Below, one piece after another: positions 1 through 9,924 of a stretch of 64,000 nt of DNA. Origin of the DNA: CAWJTV01 sp963845695 (GTDB lineage: Bacteria > Planctomycetota > Planctomycetia > Isosphaerales > Isosphaeraceae); NCBI GenBank assembly GCA_963845695.1, contig CAWJTQ010000007.1:1-64000 (forward strand), read 5' to 3'. Every line of letters begins with the position of its first letter. Within the stretch, counting starts at the first letter, position 1. Position numbers and translations under genes: made by a program. The notes under the pieces were generated by a model. The model made no database searches. It was not told where the DNA came from and worked only from the letters and a program-made list of their open reading frames with translations.

Positions 1-737
1 AGCGATCGGGAAGTTCATGGGCTGGATTCGAAGGGGTTCGGAGCCGGCAGCATGGATCTCTTTGAGTACACCGGCAACGGGCCTACGGACGGTGTCGATC
101 CGAGTGGCATGGAAACAGAGCAGGAGGCACTCAGCAGGCCGCTGCCAATGTCTTGGCTCAAGGCAATTTCGCACAGAACCAAGGCAACGCTAACGGCCAG
201 AACCCACCGCAAGCTGCCCAAGTTCAGCAACGGGGATTTCAGAAGATTCGTCAAAACGTGCTTGCTAGTGTCAATGCAAACATCAATGAGTTTAATGGCC
301 TCGTTAACAGTTACGAAGGCCTGCGTTCGGAAGCGAATAGCATCGTAAACAATCTCAACAAATTGTCGGATAAGATTCAAGCCGGCTTCAACGTGAAGGG
401 CGCCGGAGGGCCGGGTCCTGTTGAGGTGGAGGCAATGATTGGCGAAGCGATGGCCTTCGGGGATATGAATCAGTTGGCCTCCGATTTAGACGAGTGGTTG
501 GACCTGAATGTCAAGCTTGTCAAAACTCTGGCGAGCCAGGCAGTCTTGAGGGGTCAGATGCATAGCATTCGATTTAGCATACGAGTTAGCAAGGTGATGT
601 TCGCCCTCCCGGTCAAGTTACCGGAAATGCCGACATCAATCATTGCCAACCTCAACTGGGACCCTCCCGAGGTGTTGCTCGCCTGGTGGGAAGTTATGGA
701 GAAATTGGGCTTCCCGGACAAGCCGCCAACGAATTAA
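1..737 (+). pseudogene. RHS protein C-terminal fragment (tail A), frameshifted
   Basis: The window opens inside the end of an RHS core. The conceptual translation reads MDLFEYTGNGPTDGVDPSG, the classic RHS core boundary, and then a variable tail. The first ~125 bp are closely similar to 13221-13345 in the second RHS gene. Two single-base shifts are needed to keep frame, near position 22 and near 130. After the second shift the frame runs from the QQAAANVLAQGN region to a stop at 737. The ~195-residue tail is Gln/Asn-rich at first, then helical and amphipathic, and ends PDKPPTN. I recognise no toxin motif. RHS proteins are cell-surface or secreted polymorphic-toxin carriers. The part upstream lies outside the window. 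It is either a decayed tail or a gene with base-call errors. Confidence 0.6.
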
Positions 738-1231
738 TATTAAAACACCAGTCGCAAATATTAAATTTAATATATAGTATCACTCGATCCCTGGCAAGGC
801 CGGGCCCTTCCAAATGGGTGCAAGCCCGACCCGACCCACTTGGTTGTTGCGGCCGGAAGTTCTATTGGTACAGGCGGCCGAAGCGACTTCGCACACTCCC
901 AGGATGGGAGATTAGTCCACAAAGTGAAGGGACAGAGGTGGTCAGAACCAAGACGTCGAGGTTCGCGTGACGACAAGCACCGAAACGGTCTTGGGCGTAG
1001 AATGGCTACTGCAGAGCCGCGGTGAGATCGAAGGACTCAAACCTCGTTCGGAGGGGACCGGAAAAGGGCTTCTTGAGATGTGCGTCGCCGGCCGACTACA
1101 CGATCCCCAGTCTGGTTCGATTAGCGGGAAGTGGAAACGGAGCAACACCACTGCGTCATCTCTCGACTCGACAGCGTTCTAAAGTATCGCGTTGATGGGA
1201 TCGTCGTCGAGGAGACAAAGGAGGATCGACC
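738..1231. other. Intergenic, no gene recognised
   Basis: The first 50 bases are AT-rich and include the perfect palindrome TATTAAATTTAATA (about 766-779), unusual in this GC-rich sequence, which could be part of a promoter or terminator. The short ORFs here have no recognisable family and overlap on both strands. The stretch ends with a strong Shine-Dalgarno sequence, AAAGGAGG at 1217-1224, seven bases before the next ATG. Confidence 0.5.
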
Positions 1232-3545
1232 ATGGAACGTACTGGACCCTGCGCAGGGGGGGACCGTCTGCTGTAGCCGAGTTTGGACGCGATGGATGAC
1301 CGCGTCGATAGCCCTCGTCGGATGCTGGTTCCAGGTCCCGCCGATTCCGGCGCAGACGTGGAAAGGCGAGCAGTTGCAGGTGATCGCTCGGATCGCCGAG
1401 CTAGGGGGAAGGGTGTACCCCGGCAACGCCGGGGTGGGCAAACCCGTAACCATGGTTCTCTTTCGGGGCGCAAAGGTCAATGACTCCGATCTAAAGATCT
1501 TGAGCGTTCTCACCAGCCTGAAGGTGTTGCACCTTTCTGGAAGTCAGGTCTCCGACGCGGGGTTAGTCCACCTAAAGGGTCTAAGGGAACTGCAATCATT
1601 GAGCCTCTCCGGCTCGTTCGTTGGTGACCCGGGGTTAGCCGAGCTGAGGCGGATGACCAATCTCAGGGACCTGAATCTTGCCGGCACGAGGGTCACCGGC
1701 CCTGGTCTGCGTTACCTGACAGGATTACCCGAGCTGGTGACGCTCAACCTGAGCAACTCGTGGCTCGACGACCAGGGCGCCGTCCACTTGCGGTCGCTCA
1801 AACAGATCCAAGAACTGAACCTGGGGAGTACCGATATCGGCGATGATGGAGTTGCGCACTTGGAGGGTATCGCTCGGCTTGGAAAAATTGAGGCTCGCCG
1901 ACACGCGAATCAGCGACGCCGGCATGGCTCACTTCAGGAATCTACCCAACCTTCAGGACATCGACCTGAGCAAGACTCGGATCGCCGATGCCGGGATCGT
2001 TCACCTCAGTGGACTGGCCAACCTCGAGCAAATCGACTTCAGCGGAACCCGGATCAGCGATGTCGGCGTGGAGCATCTGAAGAAACTCGCTCACTTGCGG
2101 AGACTATATCTTGGGGACACAGGAATCTCCAATGCCGCGGTGGCGCACCTCAAGGGGATTTGCAGCCTCGAGGGACTTATCCTGTCCGGGACGATCATGA
2201 CGAGAGCGGGCGTTCAGGAGCTTGAGAGATCACTGCCCGGAGTCACCATAGTCTATGACGAACACCGCGGTTTAGACTCTCGAAGATCGGCCAAGAGTGC
2301 AATGATCGGCATTGGGCGGGTAAGCCCGGCGATATCTGCGGATGGGAAAGCCAACCTTCGCCGGCTGGACGGGCTAATGAACCGAACGGCACTTTCTCTC
2401 AGCGGCCCAAATGTCGATGATTCTGAGCTGGACCATTTGGAGGACTTGACCAACTTGTTGAATCTGTCTCTGGCCCGTTCAGGGATCTCGAACGCCGGCT
2501 TGGCTCACGTGGGGAAGCTGGCCGGCCTCCAAGAATTGCAGCTCGACTTCACGAGAACGTCGGACATCGGCATGGATCATCTGAGACGACTCACCCATCT
2601 CCGATCTCTATCGCTTTCGAACCGAGGATCACCGATGCCGGACTGGCACATCTTCAGGGTTTGACCATGCTGCAAAGCCTTTCCCTCGATTCTACCTCGA
2701 TCACGGATGCCGGACTGGAGTATCTCAAACGAGTACGGAACTTGCAGTATCTGAACCTCAATCACACGCGGGTAGGCGATGCAGGGTTGGCCAAACTAAA
2801 AGAGTTCACCGGGCTCGAAACCCTGTCGCTCCTGGATACACAGGTCGGAGATACCGGCATCCGATACCTCAATGGGCTGACCAGGCTCCAGACTTTGGAC
2901 TTGTCGGAAACCCTTGTCACTGACGATTGTCTGAGCCTGTTGAGCGGGCTCCCGTCCTTGCGTTCTCTATCGCTGCGTCAAACGGCCGTCTCTCCGCGGG
3001 ACTTTCTCGATTTAGTATGCTACCGAGCCTTAACAGCGTGTTCCTAGACGGGACTCGTGTTGATGACCGCGGGTTGGTCCATCTGAAGGGACTGATTTCC
3101 TTGTCACTCCGAGGCACTCGCGTAACAGATGCTGGAATGACGAGCGTGAGAGAACTGATAGGTCTGCGAATGTTGGATCTGGGTAGGACTGCGGTGAACG
3201 ACGCCGGAGTGGCCAATCTTCGCGCGGCTGGTCTGGCTTGAGGAGCTGGAGCTGGATGGTACCCAGGTAACCAATTCTGGATTGGTCCACTTGAAGGGAC
3301 TGACCCACATCACGTCCTTGAATCTCGACAATACTCGGATCAGCGACGACGGACTCGCGAATCTAAGCGCGTTGACCAACCTTCAGGATCTCTCTCTGGC
3401 ACGTACTCCCCTAACGGATGCCGGATTGATCCATTTGCGGGGATTGAGGGGGTTGAAGCGGCTGAACCTTTTTCATACGAGTGTGAGTGCACATGGTGTT
3501 AAGGAGCTGCGGGTGTATCTGAAGGGTGTCGAGGTTATTCGTTAG
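1232..3545 (+). pseudogene. Secreted leucine-rich-repeat protein, five apparent frameshifts
   Basis: ATG 1232 follows AAAGGAGG at 1217-1224. Reading on requires one G fewer in the G7 run at 1256-1262. The product then has a signal-peptide-like stretch (ASIALVGCWFQVPPIPAQ), a short linker and more than 20 LRRs of about 24 residues with the pattern L..L..L.L..T.I.DAGL.HLKG. That pattern is common in planctomycete secreted or envelope LRR proteins of unknown role. The LRR frame changes again near 1870, 2620, 2990 and 3225, each time by one base and each time resuming LRR coding immediately. The stop is at 3545, right before the palindrome at 3551. The conceptual length is about 770 residues. No ligand or enzyme domain is visible. 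The cluster of shifts suggests decay more than isolated errors, though the G7 event looks like a homopolymer miscall. Confidence 0.7.
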
Positions 3546-3550
3546 AGAGG

Positions 3551-3602
3551 AAATTGGTGTCAGTTCATTTTTCCACATGGAAAAATGAACTGACACCAAT
3601 TT
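3551..3602. repeat. REP-like palindrome R1, copy 1
   Basis: Perfect inverted repeat with 25-bp arms (3551-3575 and 3578-3602) and a 2-base centre. The arm contains GGTGTCAGTTCATTTTTCC. A second copy with identical arms lies at 8533-8584. Such long perfect hairpins in multiple copies resemble REP/BIME sequences mobilised by RAYT (IS200-like tyrosine) transposases, but no RAYT gene is in the window. Confidence 0.85.
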
Positions 3603-3604
3603 CT

Positions 3605-4069
3605 GGCCCAAAGACGCTTGCTGATGAACAGAACGGAGACCCCCGAAACATCCCGGCGGCTCCAGACCCTAACCGCTACAATATGGTCGGGTTTACTGTA
3701 ACCATACCTTTGTCGTCAGCCAAGCCTAAGAAGGTGTTCGTGGATGTAGTTGCCTGGTCTTCAACAGTATTTCACTCGCCGGCTGATATGTACCTTTTAG
3801 AGTGGTATCCGGTTGCGACCGGCTCGTGGAAAGGTGTGACTTCCTCCGGCGCGGGGGGTGGCGGGGGCGGCGGAGGTGGGACTGTCGGCGGGGGCGGCGG
3901 AGGCGGAGGTGGGACTGTCGGCGGGGGCGGGGGCGGGGGCGGCGGAGGTGGGACTGTCGGTGGGGGGGGAGCTGGCGGAGGGACTGGCGGAGGGGGCGCG
4001 TCGCCTGGCGGCGGTTATGGGACGCCTGGCGGCGGAACAAGCGGGGATCCCTGGGGCTTAGGTCCGTAG
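3605..4069 (+). pseudogene. Gly-rich C-terminal fragment downstream of R1
   Basis: The reading frame emerges from the R1 palindrome without a plausible start of its own. It encodes about 85 residues containing VGFTVTIPLSSAKPKK and VFVDVVAW, predicted to form beta-strands, then a long poly-Gly tail broken by TVG, and ends GDPWGLGP at 4069. The tail DNA is a tandem array of GGC/GGG codons with the phrase GGGACTGTCGG repeated three times between about 3876 and 3960. It looks like the 3' end of a surface or secreted protein whose 5' part was removed at the palindrome. It may be a third RHS-type variable tail. Function unknown. Confidence 0.4.
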
Positions 4070-4280
4070 CCCATTTAGCCGGTCCTTGCCTACTGTTGCG
4101 CACCTAGCACACAGGACCCGGCGGTTACCGGGATACGTTGGAATTGACAAATGATGCGGCCTGTTGCTGCTTGAGGGGCGGACATTGGGTTTGGCCCCGA
4201 GCACAGGAGATTACCAGGATCGTGATCTGACCCTCGATCCGGCTCTATTTTGCGGATTGTCGCTTCGTGGAGGGCCACCT

Positions 4281-5544
4281 ATGACTCCTTGGCCAAGGCT
4301 CCTGTCGCAACCAGAGATACTACGTGTCCGGTTCAGTGTACGGGTCTTAGTCTTACTTGTCCTGATGGCAGGAGTAGCCTTGGGATGTATGGTTCGGTGG
4401 CGTCGCTGGATTGAGGATCGACGCTCCGCCATTCGCGCACTCAAAGGAGCTGGGTTCGTTTTTGTTAGTGAACGCCATGTCTCGATTATTGAGCCCCAGG
4501 TCTCGCGCGAGGGTCGCCCGCGCACGATCTATGGCCGGAGTGGGTCAAGGAGCTGATTGGTCGTGATGCTTTTGAAAATGTCTTATACCTTCAAATTACA
4601 CATAAATTCGATAAACCATCGGACTTTCACGTGGTTGAGAGCTTCGATGAGCTGGAGACTCTGGTTGTCGCAGATTGTAATATCGAAGATGCAGACCTGG
4701 CCCACATTGACGGATTGACCCGACTTCGTACGTTAGCCCTGGGGATGCCCACCATAGGGGACTCAGGTCTCGTCCACCTGAGGCACCTTCAAAGTCTGGA
4801 GAATCTTAATCTCTCCTTCACAGCAGTCACGGACTACGGCTTAGAGCACTCAAACCGCTGACCCGACTTCGGTGTCTAAGACTCGCCGGTACCAATGTTA
4901 CCGACGCCGGCTTGGGGGCCCTAGAGTTTCTCCCGAAACTTGAAATACTGGACCTGCGTCAGACGAAAGTTAGTGACTCAGGGTTATCGCGCCTGTGCCA
5001 TTTTCCCAAACTCAGAGTACTGATGATCGGGGGGCCGCGCATGACGGACACGGCTCTGACATCCTTATCGAAGTGGGACAGGCTGGATGAGTTGCATCTC
5101 TTCGGTCCTCGATTCACTGACTTCGGGCTCGCCCGGCTGGCTGGCATGCAACAGCTCCGGGCTATAAGACTCGGGGCGGGGGTCGCGGTGACAGACGTGG
5201 GGCTTGATCACCTTCGCGGATTGAGTCACCTGCAAGAGTTAGACATTACTGGGGCTTCCGCGCTGAGCGAAGGAGGCGCTCGAGCAATTGACGAAGGACC
5301 GTCCTTGGTTGTCCATCACCAGGGGGGGAGCGGGTCACGTCCTCCCCCTATTTCCGGGAGAATAAGCGGGGAGGGTAGAAAAAGGGGTAGGCGGGAAGAA
5401 AAGGGGGGGAGCAAAGGGGAGGGGGAGCAAAGGGGGAGCAAAGGGGACATCCCTAAATCTGGACGGGGTTTGGGGGATCTGTGCCGATTGCGGAATCTGG
5501 GGATGAGGTGTCACGATCGGGACCGGAAACGGGGACGCAGCTAG
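4281..5544 (+). pseudogene. Membrane-anchored LRR protein, two frameshifts, REP-derived tail
   Basis: ATG 4281 lies after TGGAGGGCC. The N-terminus has a single membrane segment (VRVLVLLVLMAGVALGCMV) followed by a basic WRRWIEDRRSAIRALKGAG motif, the usual start of the planctomycete LRR family that continues with LWPEWVKELIGRDAFENV. That continuation needs a one-base shift near 4520. LRRs run to the stop at 4861, then resume in another frame (LTRLRCLRLAGTNVTDAGL) until about 5330. About nine LRRs are visible. After 5330 the frame reads through G-rich repeat DNA and stops at 5544 inside repeat R3, so the last ~70 residues are not native. Role unknown; the likely location is the cytoplasmic membrane with the LRRs outside. 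Confidence 0.6.
5440..5458 (+). repeat. Repeat R2 (AAAGGGGACATCCCTAAAT), copy 1
   Basis: This 19-base motif ends a 100-base purine-rich run in which AGGGGGAGCAAAGGGG-type units repeat. Related copies are at 5814-5833 (CATTCC variant), 15166-15180 (partial) and 15199-15217. GGGGACATCCC is partly self-complementary. It is a REP-type dispersed repeat. Confidence 0.6.
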
Positions 5545-5596
5545 TTTTGGCCAGCCTGGATGAGGCTTAAAACTAGCTGCGTCCCCGTTTCCGGTC
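5521..5596. repeat. REP-like palindrome R3 (28-bp perfect arms)
   Basis: Arms 5521-5548 and 5569-5596 are perfect inverted repeats of 28 bases (core GGGGACGCAGCTAGTTTT) around a 20-base loop. A diverged single arm is at 7365-7386 (AACTAGCCGCGTCCCCGTTTCC). In addition the phrase GATCCTCGGATCGGCCGGGAACGC near 5750 recurs with few changes near 7410, which indicates that larger blocks were copied on both sides of the IS3 element. Confidence 0.8.
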
Positions 5597-6073
5597 TTTG
5601 TGCGATTCGTAGCATCTTTTCGACCTGTAATGCGTTAGGTCAAGGAGGTCTTCTGACATTACCCGATGTTCCGCCATCGGTCTGCTACCCCAGCGGGCGT
5701 CACCGGCAACGGCGAGGTCCGAAGCCTGGGGGACGACGTAACCTCGATCCTCGGATCGGCCGGGAACGCGTGAGCCGACACGGCGACTGCCAGGGGGGAC
5801 GAAAAAGGGGACGAAAAGGGGACATTCCTAAATAATTCCGCAGTCTGGGCAATCTGCGGACACACAACCTTCTCTAGACTGTGCATCTTGCCGCAAGAAT
5901 TCGTAATGTCCGTATTGTGCCAAATGGCGCGGAGCGGCGAACCACCTCGCGAAATAGGTCCGTGCCGTTTGGCATCAATATCGAATAGTGCCACCCCGTC
6001 GAGAGTTACGCCGTTTGGGCGTCGAGTGAACTTCAGCCGCATCCGACATCCGTCTGGCCTGCCCCCCAAAACC
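5597..6073. other. Repeat-rich intergenic region, no gene recognised
   Basis: It contains repeat R2 copy 2 (5814-5833) and the block shared with ~7410. The ORFs that cross it are composed of repeat sequence and have no recognisable family. The left end of the IS3 element begins at about 6074. Confidence 0.5.
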
Positions 6074-7322
6074 TGGTCCAGTCTTAATGGGAATCGTACA
6101 ACTGGCAGAGAGCCAGGGAGCGACCCATGCGAAAACGACCCCGACCGGACCAGATTGCATCCATCCTTCGCGACTTCCAGGCCGACCTTGACGCCGGCTT
6201 GAACCTCAACCAGGCCTGCCGCAAGGCCGGCATTGGGCCCACCACCTACTACCGTTGGAAGGCCCTCCAGGAGAACCCCATATCGAGTGAACAATTCCGC
6301 ATTTCCGAACTCGAGGCCGAGGTCGATCGGCTCAAGCTCCTGGTCGCCGAGCTGGCGCATCGACCGCCGCATGCTCCAGGAGGCCTTGAAAAAAAAGCCA
6401 TGACCGCACCACGCCGCCGTCTGATCGCCCAGGAATTATGCGACCAATTTGACGTGTCGCAACGTCGTGTGGCCCTGGCGCTGGACCTGGCCCGGTCCAG
6501 CCTCCGCTACGCGCCGGTCCTCCGCGATGAGCAGGCGGCGCTGGCTCGGCACATCGAGGAGTTGGCCGGGTCGCACCCGCGGTTCGGCTACCGGCGGATC
6601 TGGGCCCTGCTGGATCGCGAGGGCTGGACGGTCAACATCAAGGCGGTGCGGCGGATCTACCGCGAGCTGGGGCTGAAAGTGGCCCGACCGCGGGCTAATC
6701 CCAAGCCGCGCCGGGCCCATGGACAGGACCAGAATGCCTGCCATCTCCGGCCCTCGCGCGGGAAAGACGACGTATGGACATGGGACTTTATCTTCGATCG
6801 TACCAGTGACGGTCGAAGTCTCAAATGGCTGAGTATTGTTGATGAGTACACTCGAGAATGTCTGGCGTTGGAGGCGCACCGGGGCATGACCGCCGAAGAG
6901 ATCGGGATCATCCTGGCCGAAGTCGCGGCCCGTCGCGGCGGCCCGCCGTGTCGGATGCGGAGCGACAACGGGCCGGAGTTCGTCGCTGAGGTCGTGCAGT
7001 CGTGGCTGAAGGGGACGGGCTCCGGGTCGCTGTACGTGGCGCCGGCGAGTCCCTGGCAGAACGGCTATGCGGAGTCGTTTCACAGCAAGGTCCGCGACGA
7101 GTTCCTGAACCTCGAGCAATTCGAGAGCGAACCGCAGGCCCGGGCGTTGGGCGCGCTCTGGAAAGGGGAGTATAATACCGAACGTCCGCACAGTTCCCTG
7201 GGATATCAGACACCGGCCGAAATCGCGGCCACTTGTGTGAGGTATGTGCCTATCGATGAAGACCCGCCCGATCCCTCATCTACTGAATCAACGAACAGGT
7301 GATCCCCATTATCACTGGACCA
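6074..7322 (+). mobile_element. IS3-family insertion sequence (IS407-like group)
   Basis: About 1.25 kb. The ends are imperfect inverted repeats: left TGGTCCAGTCTTAATGGGAA starting at 6074, and right, read in complement from 7322, TGGTCCAGTGATAATGGGGA. Both start with the TGG typical of IS3 ends. One transposase ORF fills the element. I see no clear 3-4 bp target duplication next to these ends, so the exact boundary may be a base or two off or the flanks have diverged. Confidence 0.8.
6127..7302 (+). CDS. IS3-family transposase, OrfA and OrfB fused in one frame
   Basis: 391 residues. Residues 1-80 are OrfA-like, with a helix-turn-helix (AGLNLNQACRKAGIGPTTYY) and the start of a coiled coil. 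Residues ~95-390 are OrfB, with an HTH_21 region (HPRFGYRRIWALL) and an rve DDE catalytic core: D in VWTWDFIFDRTSDG, D in RSDNGPEFVA and E in GYAESFHSKVRDEF. IS3 elements normally make the fusion by -1 frameshifting on an A-rich site. Here GAAAAAAAAG (about 6388-6397) is still present, but a single-base change between AELA and that site already puts both halves in one frame, so about 11 zipper residues read HRPPHAPGGLE instead of the expected DRRMLQEALK. Catalytic residues are complete. It may produce fusion transposase constitutively, or the base is a sequencing error. Confidence 0.9.
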   Translation: MRKRPRPDQIASILRDFQADLDAGLNLNQACRKAGIGPTTYYRWKALQENPISSEQFRISELEAEVDRLKLLVAELAHRPPHAPGGLEKKAMTAPRRRLIAQELCDQFDVSQRRVALALDLARSSLRYAPVLRDEQAALARHIEELAGSHPRFGYRRIWALLDREGWTVNIKAVRRIYRELGLKVARPRANPKPRRAHGQDQNACHLRPSRGKDDVWTWDFIFDRTSDGRSLKWLSIVDEYTRECLALEAHRGMTAEEIGIILAEVAARRGGPPCRMRSDNGPEFVAEVVQSWLKGTGSGSLYVAPASPWQNGYAESFHSKVRDEFLNLEQFESEPQARALGALWKGEYNTERPHSSLGYQTPAEIAATCVRYVPIDEDPPDPSSTESTNR

Positions 7323-7364
7323 AGAAATGGGGAGCAGGCCACCCCATCGCGTTTCTCGTCGGAG

Positions 7365-7386
7365 AACTAGCCGCGTCCCCGTTTCC
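7365..7386. repeat. Repeat R3, single diverged arm
   Basis: AACTAGCCGCGTCCCCGTTTCC matches the right arm of R3 (5569-5596) with few differences. It is followed by tandem GTTTCCCGTC units and the GATCCTTGGATCGGCCGTGAACGC block also found near 5750. Confidence 0.6.
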
Positions 7387-7497
7387 CGTCCCCCGTTTCC
7401 CGTCCCGATCCTTGGATCGGCCGTGAACGCTCTACCCCCATTTTGTTCCTCGGAGTCGTCAAGACTCAGTCGAGCGACCATCCGACGGGGCGGTATC

Positions 7498-8263
7498 ATG
7501 CGAAAGTTCAAGACCGTATCGAAAGCAACGTTCCTATGGGTCTCGTGGCTGCTCTTCTTCGCGTTCGCTCTGGCTGGGATTCCATTGGCCGTTAGGGTCG
7601 TTAGAATGGCTGGTCCGGGGTGCGGACTAGCGATCGGTGGGCTTGTTCCCATCATCCATATCACCTCGAGGCTCGCGGCTGATCGACTCTTCACGTTGCT
7701 GCGGATGTCTCGGAGCGGCAAGGCTGTCGAGGTGCGGACTCGTTCGTCCGAGCTCCCAAATGGAGTCGCGTGCGAGGATGAGGTGGTTCAGGTCCACGAC
7801 TCTACCGGGAGTGGCCCCATACTCTGGGCGGTGACGGGCCTGACCGTGCTGCTTTGTCTGGGAATCGTCATTCTTGTTTCCATCAAACCGCAAGCGACCA
7901 CAAAGGATGTTGTAGGCGAGCTGCTTATGCGTTATGTTATTCGGCTCATTGTTGCTCTGGGCTTGGTGTCGAAGGGACGGATCGATCTCAAGGGCGGATG
8001 CCGCTGGTCTCTACGGACCTTCCCTCGGACACTTGCGAAGGAAGTTCGTCCCATGGTCTGCAGTGGGAACCTGCGAGATCCACACTTTCTATGATTCCTC
8101 CGGTTCTCCGATTCTCATCCAGCCGATTCTCAAGGATCGGCGCGGTCGGGAGTTGATGATCCCGGACCTGTCCCACACTCGGCTGGAGGACCAAGAGCGG
8201 CTGGCCACGTACATCCGAGCAAAGCTGCCAAAGTCTCAGGAGGAGTTTCTCGAGGGAAGATAA
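7498..8263 (+). pseudogene. Two-to-three-segment membrane protein, one frameshift
   Basis: ATG 7498 begins MRKFKTVSKATFLWVSWLL. Hydrophobic segments are at residues ~10-33 and ~42-58, with a third at ~107-125 (ILWAVTGLTVLLCLGIVIL). The start frame ends at 8094, but the sensible C-terminus is in the next frame from about 7970 (SISRADAAGLYGPSLG) to the stop at 8263. It contains phrases such as DRRGRELMIPDL and EDQERLATYIRAKL, so one base is lost or gained near 7965. The conceptual product is about 254 residues, with a short cytoplasmic domain after the last helix. I do not recognise the family. It lies alone between the IS and the repeat cluster. Confidence 0.5.
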
Positions 8264-8396
8264 TCGGGCCGAGTCACCCATCTGCGAAGGTGCGACACGG
8301 GGATTCAATCAGAGGTCGGGATTCAGGGGATTCAATCAGAGGTCGGGGGTCCAGAGGTCGGGGGTCAGATACCATGCCAGAAGGCAGTGTATAAGA
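8264..8396. repeat. Tandem GGGGATTCAATCAGAGGTCGG-type repeats
   Basis: Between about 8298 and 8370 the phrase GATTCAATCAGAGGTCGG occurs twice and AGAGGTCGGGGGTC several times. GAGGTCGGGGGTCAGA recurs at about 8503-8518. GGGGTCAGACC-type motifs are another common REP signature. Confidence 0.55.
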
Positions 8397-8475
8397 GTGA
8401 GTCGCTGACGGTAAGCTCCCAGAAGTGTGTTTGCCAGTCGTTTTTTCCAGGAGCTTACCCATGTCAGCGACTCAC
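8397..8475. repeat. Inverted repeat R6, ~23-bp arms
   Basis: Left arm GTGAGTCGCTGAC plus GGTAAGCTCC (8397-8419) pairs with 8450-8475, which reads GGAGCTTACC, CAT, GTCAGCGACTCAC. The only interruption is three extra bases in the right arm. The loop is 30 bases. It is a strong hairpin in the gap between the membrane protein and the RHS remnant, probably a further REP-type unit. Confidence 0.7.
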
Positions 8476-8532
8476 ACGACCGATTCTACCACCCCGAGAA
8501 AGAGGTCGGGGGTCAGACCAGGTTTCAGGAAT

Positions 8533-8584
8533 AAATTGGTGTCAGTTCATTTTTCCAGGTGGAAAAATGAACTGACACCAATTT
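8533..8584. repeat. REP-like palindrome R1, copy 2
   Basis: Perfect 25-bp arms identical to copy 1 at 3551-3602; only the central bases differ. Coding sequence without a start codon (RHS repeats) begins immediately after its right arm, as the Gly-rich frame does after copy 1. Confidence 0.85.
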
Positions 8585-8586
8585 CT

Positions 8587-9810
8587 CTCCCGGAGGAGAA
8601 CGTCACGACGTTCGTCTATTCGGCCACCGGGAACGTCACCTATCAATTCGAGTTTTATGACGGCCACGAGTTCACCGCCGATGCCTCTTCGTACAACGCC
8701 AATGGCCGCTTGACCTCGCAGAGCGATGCGCTGGGCTACGTCACGAGCTACACCTACGATGGCGTGGGAAACCAGCTCACGGTGACCGACCAGAACGGAA
8801 ACACGGTCACAACCGTCTATGACTCGATGAATCGCGTCCTCGAGACGATCGAGCCCCTCGGCGTGACGGTCAGTAACACCTACGACGGCTCGGGAAACCA
8901 GGAGACGGTGACCGACGCACTGGGACACACCACCACGACCCTGTACGATGCCCTCGACCGCGCGACGACGACGATCAGCGCGGTGAGCGGGACTACGACA
9001 ATCACCTACGACGCCGACGGCCACGAGACCAGCCTCACCGATCCCGACGGCAATACGACAAGCTGGGCCTACGACGCCGACGGCCGCATGACCACCCTCA
9101 CCGAGCCCAACGGCAGCACGGCGACCTACGTTTACGATCACGACAACGAGCTGACCGACACCACCGATGAGGACGGCCGCCGCACGACGTACTCGTACGA
9201 CGTCGACGGCGATCAGACGGGCGAGACCTGGCTCAACGGTTCGGGCAGCGCGATCTACATCGCCACCTACACCTACAACGCCGAAGACCAGATGACCGGC
9301 GCCGTTGACCCCTACGCGACGCTCACCTTCACCTACAACAGCGACGGCGAGCTGGAGACCGACGCCACCTCCGGCCCAGGCACGGGCCAGCCGGCCGTCA
9401 CCTTGACCTACAGCTACGACCAGCTCGGCGACGAGGCGAGCGTCAGCGACAGCCTGTCGAGCGAGGGGATCACCAGCTATTCCTACGACCCCAAGGGGGA
9501 GATGACCAACATCTCCACCTCCTACGGCGGCACCGCCGGCCCGCAGGTCACACTCACCTACGACGACGGCGGCCGGCTGACCAACCTCTCGCGAACGATC
9601 GGCGGTACCGGCACCGAGGTCAACACGACCTTCGTCTACGACAGTGCCAATCGCATCGTCACAACCACCGACGCCTCCGACGTCTTCAACGAGTACATGG
9701 ACAGATGGACCAATACCCCGATCGCGACCTACGTCTACAGCTACGACGACGCCAGCCGGCTGACGAATGAGAAGGACACCGAGGGGACCTACACCTACAC
9801 CTACGACTAT
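8587..9810 (+). pseudogene. RHS/YD-repeat protein, N-terminal and central part (5' truncated)
   Basis: A continuous frame of about 408 residues is made of YD repeats (TYDGVGNQLTVTDQNGN, AYDADGRMTTLTEPNGS and similar, about 20 copies at ~20-residue spacing). These build the hollow beta-cocoon of RHS/Tc-toxin-like proteins, which encapsulates a C-terminal toxin. No signal peptide, prepilin-like or PAAR region precedes it. The frame emerges directly from R1 copy 2, so the 5' end of the gene is missing. At 9810, after TYTYDY, the frame runs into the serine-recombinase element, and YD repeats resume at about 12523. It is not expected to give a functional full-length RHS protein. Confidence 0.85.
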
Positions 9811-9924
9811 CCGTACGCATACTGCTCTCCTTGTCACAAGCGTGATCGGTCCTCTGTCGCCACCCCGATGATGGGACAGAGAACCGGTATTGATGCTCAA
9901 CAATGTAGGTACTCGAGAACTTTG

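Noticed and set aside
3850..4010. G-quadruplex regulatory element in the poly-Gly coding region
   Set aside because: The G-runs follow from GGC/GGG glycine codons in a coding tail; nothing indicates a regulatory use.
8542..9903. 453-residue minus-strand ORF rich in Val/Gly
   Set aside because: Antisense of the periodic YD-repeat coding sequence; its repeats mirror the RHS repeats.
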